Below are positions 5,980-6,874 of a stretch of DNA of 6,874 nucleotides, piece after piece. Within the stretch, counting starts at the first letter, position 1; each line of letters starts with the position of its first letter. The position numbers and the translations under genes are program-made. The stretch is from positions 1-6,874 of the forward strand of contig CAJQQJ010000156.1 in the NCBI GenBank assembly GCA_905480445.1, written 5' to 3'. Source of the DNA: an uncultured Alphaproteobacteria bacterium. Lineage in GTDB: Bacteria; Pseudomonadota; Alphaproteobacteria; UBA7985; CAJQQZ01. The notes below the pieces were generated by a model. It was not told the DNA's origin. It saw only the letters and a program-made list of their open reading frames with translations, and did no database searches.

Positions 5980-6822
5980 ATGGACTTGCAAGCTTTAGAA
6001 ACCACAATTGAAGCCGCTTGGGAAAACCGCGATTCTGTCGGCCTGGACAGCAAAGGCGAAATTCGCGATGCCGTCGAAGACACTTTACTTGCTCTTGATA
6101 GCGGAAAATTACGTGTTGCTGAAAAGCGCGCTGAAGGTTGGCATGTTAATCAGTGGGCTAAAAAGGCCGTTTTGCTTTCTTTCCGTCTTAACGACATGGA
6201 AGTTATCGAAGGCGGTCCTGGACAAGCCAGTTGGTGGGACAAAGTACCTAGCAAGTTCGACGGTTGGGGAGCTAACCGCTTTCGTGAAGCTGGATTCAGA
6301 GCTGTTCCCGGCTGTGTCGTTCGTCGCTCTGCCTACATTGCACCTGGCGTTGTTTTGATGCCATCCTTTGTTAACCTGGGCGCACACGTCGACAGTGGCT
6401 CAATGGTTGATACTTGGGCCACAGTGGGTTCATGTGCGCAAATTGGTAAGAACGTTCACCTCTCAGGCGGTGTTGGCATCGGCGGTGTATTAGAGCCTCT
6501 TCAAGCAGGCCCTGTCATCATTGAGGATAACTGCTTTATTGGCGCACGTTCCGAAGTTGTGGAGGGTGTCATAGTTGAAGAAGGTTCCGTTATTTCAATG
6601 GGTGTTTTCATCAGCGCTTCTACGAAAATCATAGACCGCCACACTGGTGAAATCTTCATCGGCCGCGTACCTCCTTACTCGGTTGTTGTTTCTGGCTCTT
6701 TGCCCGGCAAACCTTTACCGAATGGAAACCCTGGACCAAGCCTCTACTGTGCCGTTATTGTAAAGCGCGTCGATGCACAAACCCGATCTAAAACATCGAT
6801 TAACGATCTTCTAAGAGACTAA
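5980..6822 (+). CDS. dapD: Tetrahydrodipicolinate N-succinyltransferase
   Basis: DapD transfers a succinyl group from succinyl-CoA to tetrahydrodipicolinate in the succinylase branch of diaminopimelate/lysine synthesis. It supplies meso-DAP for peptidoglycan as well as lysine, and acts in the cytoplasm as a trimer. The 280-residue protein has the usual family length. An N-terminal helical domain (about 1-100) includes QWAKKAVLLSFRLNDM at 58-73. A left-handed beta-helix of hexapeptide repeats (about 105-235) includes the family signature VDSGSMVDTWATVGSCAQIG at 137-156 and GGVGIGGVLEPLQAGP at 163-178. A C-terminal segment contains PNGNPGPSLYCAVIVKRVD. The ATG at 5980 has CGGAG at 5968-5972 with 7-nt spacing. 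The gene lies downstream of the nucleotidase on the same strand and 29 bp before the next start codon, so it probably forms an operon with that gene. Nothing looks broken. Confidence 0.97.
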   Translation: MDLQALETTIEAAWENRDSVGLDSKGEIRDAVEDTLLALDSGKLRVAEKRAEGWHVNQWAKKAVLLSFRLNDMEVIEGGPGQASWWDKVPSKFDGWGANRFREAGFRAVPGCVVRRSAYIAPGVVLMPSFVNLGAHVDSGSMVDTWATVGSCAQIGKNVHLSGGVGIGGVLEPLQAGPVIIEDNCFIGARSEVVEGVIVEEGSVISMGVFISASTKIIDRHTGEIFIGRVPPYSVVVSGSLPGKPLPNGNPGPSLYCAVIVKRVDAQTRSKTSINDLLRD

Positions 6823-6851
6823 ATTTGTAAAAACCCACGGAGGGATTGAAA

Positions 6852-6874
6852 ATGGTGGTTCACTCTCATGCTGG
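6852..6874 (+). CDS. Start of an unidentified gene after dapD (partial)
   Basis: An ATG at 6852 opens a frame reading MVVHSHA to the window end. It is preceded by a strong Shine-Dalgarno sequence, GGAGGG at 6839-6844, with 7-nt spacing. The 29-bp gap after dapD suggests co-transcription. From gene order dapE would be a reasonable guess, but these seven residues do not resemble a typical DapE start, so I do not name it. Confidence 0.5.

Noticed and set aside
5559..6083. A 174-codon minus-strand frame across the end of the nucleotidase and the start of dapD
   Set aside because: Both overlapped genes are certain from conserved motifs, and the antisense product shows no family features.
1..6874. 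tRNA, rRNA, CRISPR, insertion sequence or phage attachment site
   Set aside because: No cloverleaf, repeat-spacer array, transposase frame or terminal inverted repeats were visible.

Overview
The window carries four complete genes and the first codons of a fifth. Base composition is close to balanced, with AT-rich intergenic stretches. I infer a marine-type alphaproteobacterium. The reasons are the pairing of a HAD-family pyrimidine 5'-nucleotidase gene with dapD, which I recall as a common alphaproteobacterial arrangement, the 280-residue DapD, and the large PAS-rich hybrid kinase. The lineage is inferred, not proven.

Layout: 1-311 is non-coding and AT-rich and holds one strong palindromic operator candidate. 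312-1799 (+) encodes a 495-residue sigma-54-dependent response regulator of the NtrC family that closely resembles LuxO of Vibrio. 1802-4903 (-) encodes a 1033-residue membrane hybrid histidine kinase with two PAS domains, HisKA, HATPase, receiver and Hpt domains. The two genes converge, with only 2 bp between their stop codons, and a perfect 7-bp stem hairpin (1789-1808) spans both stops. 4904-5171 is a divergent intergenic region with two more copies of the operator candidate. 5172-5867 (+) encodes the HAD nucleotidase. 5980-6822 (+) is dapD (lysine/diaminopimelate biosynthesis). A further gene begins at 6852 behind a strong Shine-Dalgarno sequence and runs off the window.

How the parts may work together: the kinase carries its own Hpt domain, so it could pass phosphate His-Asp-His and then to Asp56 of the LuxO-like regulator. 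In Vibrio a separate protein, LuxU, does that last step. The regulator keeps every sigma-54 activator motif (Walker A, GAFTGA, Walker B, arginine fingers) and a LuxO-like C-terminal helix-turn-helix. A 9-bp core (GCATTTTGC or its complement) occurs exactly three times, only in the two intergenic regions beside this gene pair. It matches the LuxO-box consensus as I remember it (TTGCA-WWW-TGCAA). I therefore propose a self-contained LuxO-type phosphorelay with its own operators outside Vibrio. The nucleotidase and dapD appear to be neighbouring housekeeping genes, though the nucleotidase shares the operator-bearing intergenic region with the kinase.
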